A DNA stretch of 64,000 bases from Ignavibacteria bacterium (GTDB taxonomy: Bacteria > Bacteroidota > Ignavibacteria > Tepidaquicellales > OLB5), in the NCBI GenBank assembly GCA_019912545.1, contig JAIOIK010000021.1, positions 45,495-109,494 of the forward strand, given 5' to 3'. Positions 62,606-64,000 of the stretch are shown in pieces; within the stretch, counting starts at the first letter, position 1, and each line of letters begins with the position of its first letter. Below the pieces are notes generated by a model, which worked only from the letters and a program-made list of their open reading frames with translations, was not told the DNA's origin and ran no database searches. Made by a program: the position numbers and the translations under genes.

Positions 62606-63787
62606 ATGGGTCAGGAAAATATAAATATAGGCTTAAATCCGGAGGATCTAAAAGGGAAAAAAGTGATAGTTTTCTTTTTTGGTACCAGGCCCGAAATACT
62701 AAAATTATTTGTTTTGTACAGGATATTAAAGAAATCTGACGAGTTCTACCCCTTACTTTACAACACTGCACAGCAAAAAATATCGGGAGATATACTTTCA
62801 AATATCGGCATTCATCCTGATATCACTGCAACAGAAAAACCGAACCGCTCAAGTGACCTGAACGAGCTTATAGCTCATTTGCTGAATGATTTCAACGAGA
62901 AATTTGGCGATAAATCACCCGTAAAGAAAGTGAACATACACGGCATTATTGTGCAGGGTGATACCGCTTCTGCGTTTTCGGGCGCACTCTGGGGCTTTCT
63001 TAACCAAATTCCGGTATTCCACGCAGAGGCTGGGCTTAGAACACTTGATAAGATGAACCCTTTCCCGGAAGAGTTTATGCGCGAATCAGTTGCAAGAATG
63101 GCAACCTGGCATTTTGCTCCAAAAGGAATAAACCGCGATAACCTTATAAACGAAGGTATTAAGCACGATAAGATATTTGTAATTGGCAACACTATCAACG
63201 ATGCAATATTTACACTGATCAAAGAAAAGAAGATAAAAGAACCTGTACAAAAGAATTACATCTTAAGTACTTTTCACAGGCGCGAAAACTGGCATAATGT
63301 AACTGCTTATGCAAAGATATTGAATTCTGTGATGAATGATGTTGAGGGATACAGCGAAATACTGCACTTGATGCATCCTAATCCTTTGATTCAAAGAGCT
63401 TTTGATGAAGTAATGAACGGTAATGCTCACGAAAAGCTCATAATAATGAAGCCGATACATGATTATTTTGAAATGCTTGGCTATGTTAAGAATGCAGGGT
63501 GTATTTTAACAGATTCCGGTGGTTTGCAGGAGGAATCACTTTTCTTCAATGTACCATGCGGTGTGCTGAGAAAAACTACAGAACGTCCTGAAGTACTTAA
63601 GAAAAATGCAAAATTACTGCCCATCGAAGCCCCAGATATAACAAGTTTCCTCACTGAGGCTATAGATTACAGAAAAGTTCATCAATCAAAGTATAATTAT
63701 ACATACGGTTTTGGTGACTCCAGCTACCTTATTTATGAGCTGTTGAAGAAATTCTACGGAATTGAAACTGAGTATTCCTTCTTGTAA
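62606..63787 (+). CDS. wecB: UDP-N-acetylglucosamine 2-epimerase
   Basis: 393 residues of the WecB/MnaA fold (GT-B-like). N-terminal KKVIVFFFGTRPEILKLFVLYRIL. Then HGIIVQGDTASAFSGALWGFLNQIPVFHAEAGLRTLDKMNPFPEEFMRESVARMATWHFAPKGINRDNLINEGI, catalytic Asp and Glu region intact. The UDP-binding C-terminal part has ILSTFHRRENW, LHLMHPNP and CILTDSGGLQEESLFFNVPCGVLRKTTERPEVL. It converts UDP-GlcNAc to UDP-ManNAc. An N-terminal extension of about 20 residues is present. Adjacent to an NfrB-like synthase, so UDP-ManNAc is the likely donor for that enzyme. Confidence 0.93.
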   Translation: MGQENINIGLNPEDLKGKKVIVFFFGTRPEILKLFVLYRILKKSDEFYPLLYNTAQQKISGDILSNIGIHPDITATEKPNRSSDLNELIAHLLNDFNEKFGDKSPVKKVNIHGIIVQGDTASAFSGALWGFLNQIPVFHAEAGLRTLDKMNPFPEEFMRESVARMATWHFAPKGINRDNLINEGIKHDKIFVIGNTINDAIFTLIKEKKIKEPVQKNYILSTFHRRENWHNVTAYAKILNSVMNDVEGYSEILHLMHPNPLIQRAFDEVMNGNAHEKLIIMKPIHDYFEMLGYVKNAGCILTDSGGLQEESLFFNVPCGVLRKTTERPEVLKKNAKLLPIEAPDITSFLTEAIDYRKVHQSKYNYTYGFGDSSYLIYELLKKFYGIETEYSFL

Positions 63788-63965
63788 ATCCTCTATCATT
63801 TTATGTAAATTGCCATAAATCACTTCATCTGCAACCCTCCCCTTAGAAGTAAAAAACTACCTTAGTACACGACACTAAAGGAAGATATAAGTAAAAGAAA
63901 ATCTGGTTCTTAAGAGTTAAATTTGTGTGACCAAACAATCAAATAAACTCAAAAGTAACCAGATT

Positions 63966-64000
63966 ATGAAACAGTACAATATTAATCAATTACGGAACAG
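63966..64000 (+). CDS. Start of a gene cut by the window edge
   Basis: ATG 63966 opens a frame (MKQYNINQLRN) that runs to the end of the window. Too short to identify. The upstream stretch 63788-63965 holds no other gene or clear structure. Confidence 0.35.
   Translation, partial: MKQYNINQLRN

Noticed and set aside
1..64000. CRISPR arrays, tRNA, rRNA genes
   Set aside because: No regularly spaced repeats of 24-40 bp and no tRNA or rRNA signature was noticed on either strand by eye; a tRNAscan or CRISPR search would be needed to exclude them fully.

Overview
The window looks like a chromosomal segment from an Ignavibacteria-type bacterium (Bacteroidota/Chlorobi group). The main reason is seven secreted proteins that end in the same type IX secretion (T9SS) sorting domain, with an NYPNPFNP-type motif, a GxYFY-type motif and a terminal K-M-x-L-V-K-like tail. 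Large TonB-dependent receptors with N-terminal carboxypeptidase-like domains, an A+T-rich base composition, weak Shine-Dalgarno signals and a few Bacteroidota-style promoter candidates (TAnnTTTG) agree with this. No rRNA, tRNA, CRISPR array or complete insertion sequence was seen.

Layout. 0-8 kb: the tail of an upstream gene, a TonB-dependent receptor, a TPR-like exported protein, a HEAT-repeat/SnoaL pair, a PTS IIA-type regulator and pyruvate phosphate dikinase. 8.1-8.9 kb: non-coding, with a large palindromic repeat. 8.9-16.5 kb: two T9SS proteins and two lipoproteins. 16.7-21.9 kb (minus strand): an aldo/keto reductase, a RelE/ParE-type toxin-antitoxin pair, a VOC-fold protein, a CASTOR/POLLUX-like channel and a small CARDB-like protein. 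22-28.4 kb: four T9SS proteins, three of them with Omp28/thioredoxin-like heads carrying CxxC motifs. 28.4-29.8 kb: a repeat-rich non-coding island. 29.8-34.3 kb: an exported helix-hairpin-helix protein, endonuclease III, a family 9 glycosyltransferase and an exported thioredoxin. 34.5-40.1 kb: a TonB receptor, a T9SS protein and an outer-membrane barrel. 40.1-46.2 kb (minus): an MFS transporter, NusB, a YdcF-like protein, a deoxyhypusine-synthase-like protein and a DprE1/DprE2-like pair.

46.4-56.1 kb is a vitamin B12 locus. A cobalamin riboswitch is followed by a terminator hairpin, a BtuG-like propeller lipoprotein, BtuB, a small membrane protein (DUF6580-like), B12-dependent methionine synthase MetH, a BFD-like [2Fe-2S] protein, a P-loop kinase-like protein, a dCMP deaminase and the cobalamin adenosyltransferase. 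All are on the plus strand with short gaps or overlaps, so uptake, activation and use of B12 appear to sit in one transcription unit. 56.1-59.5 kb (minus) holds a PAP2/Aur1-like protein, MgtE and TsaD.

59.8-63.8 kb holds three genes that resemble the E. coli NfrA-NfrB-WecB set, which makes the ManNAc-based surface polysaccharide used as a receptor by phage N4: a TPR plus beta-barrel protein, a processive GT2 with the NfrB-type motifs, and a UDP-GlcNAc 2-epimerase. This is the best candidate for a coherent, little-described system here. The other two leads are the DprE1-DprE2-deoxyhypusine-synthase-like operon and a repeated element whose 11-bp stem is kept by a compensatory change.
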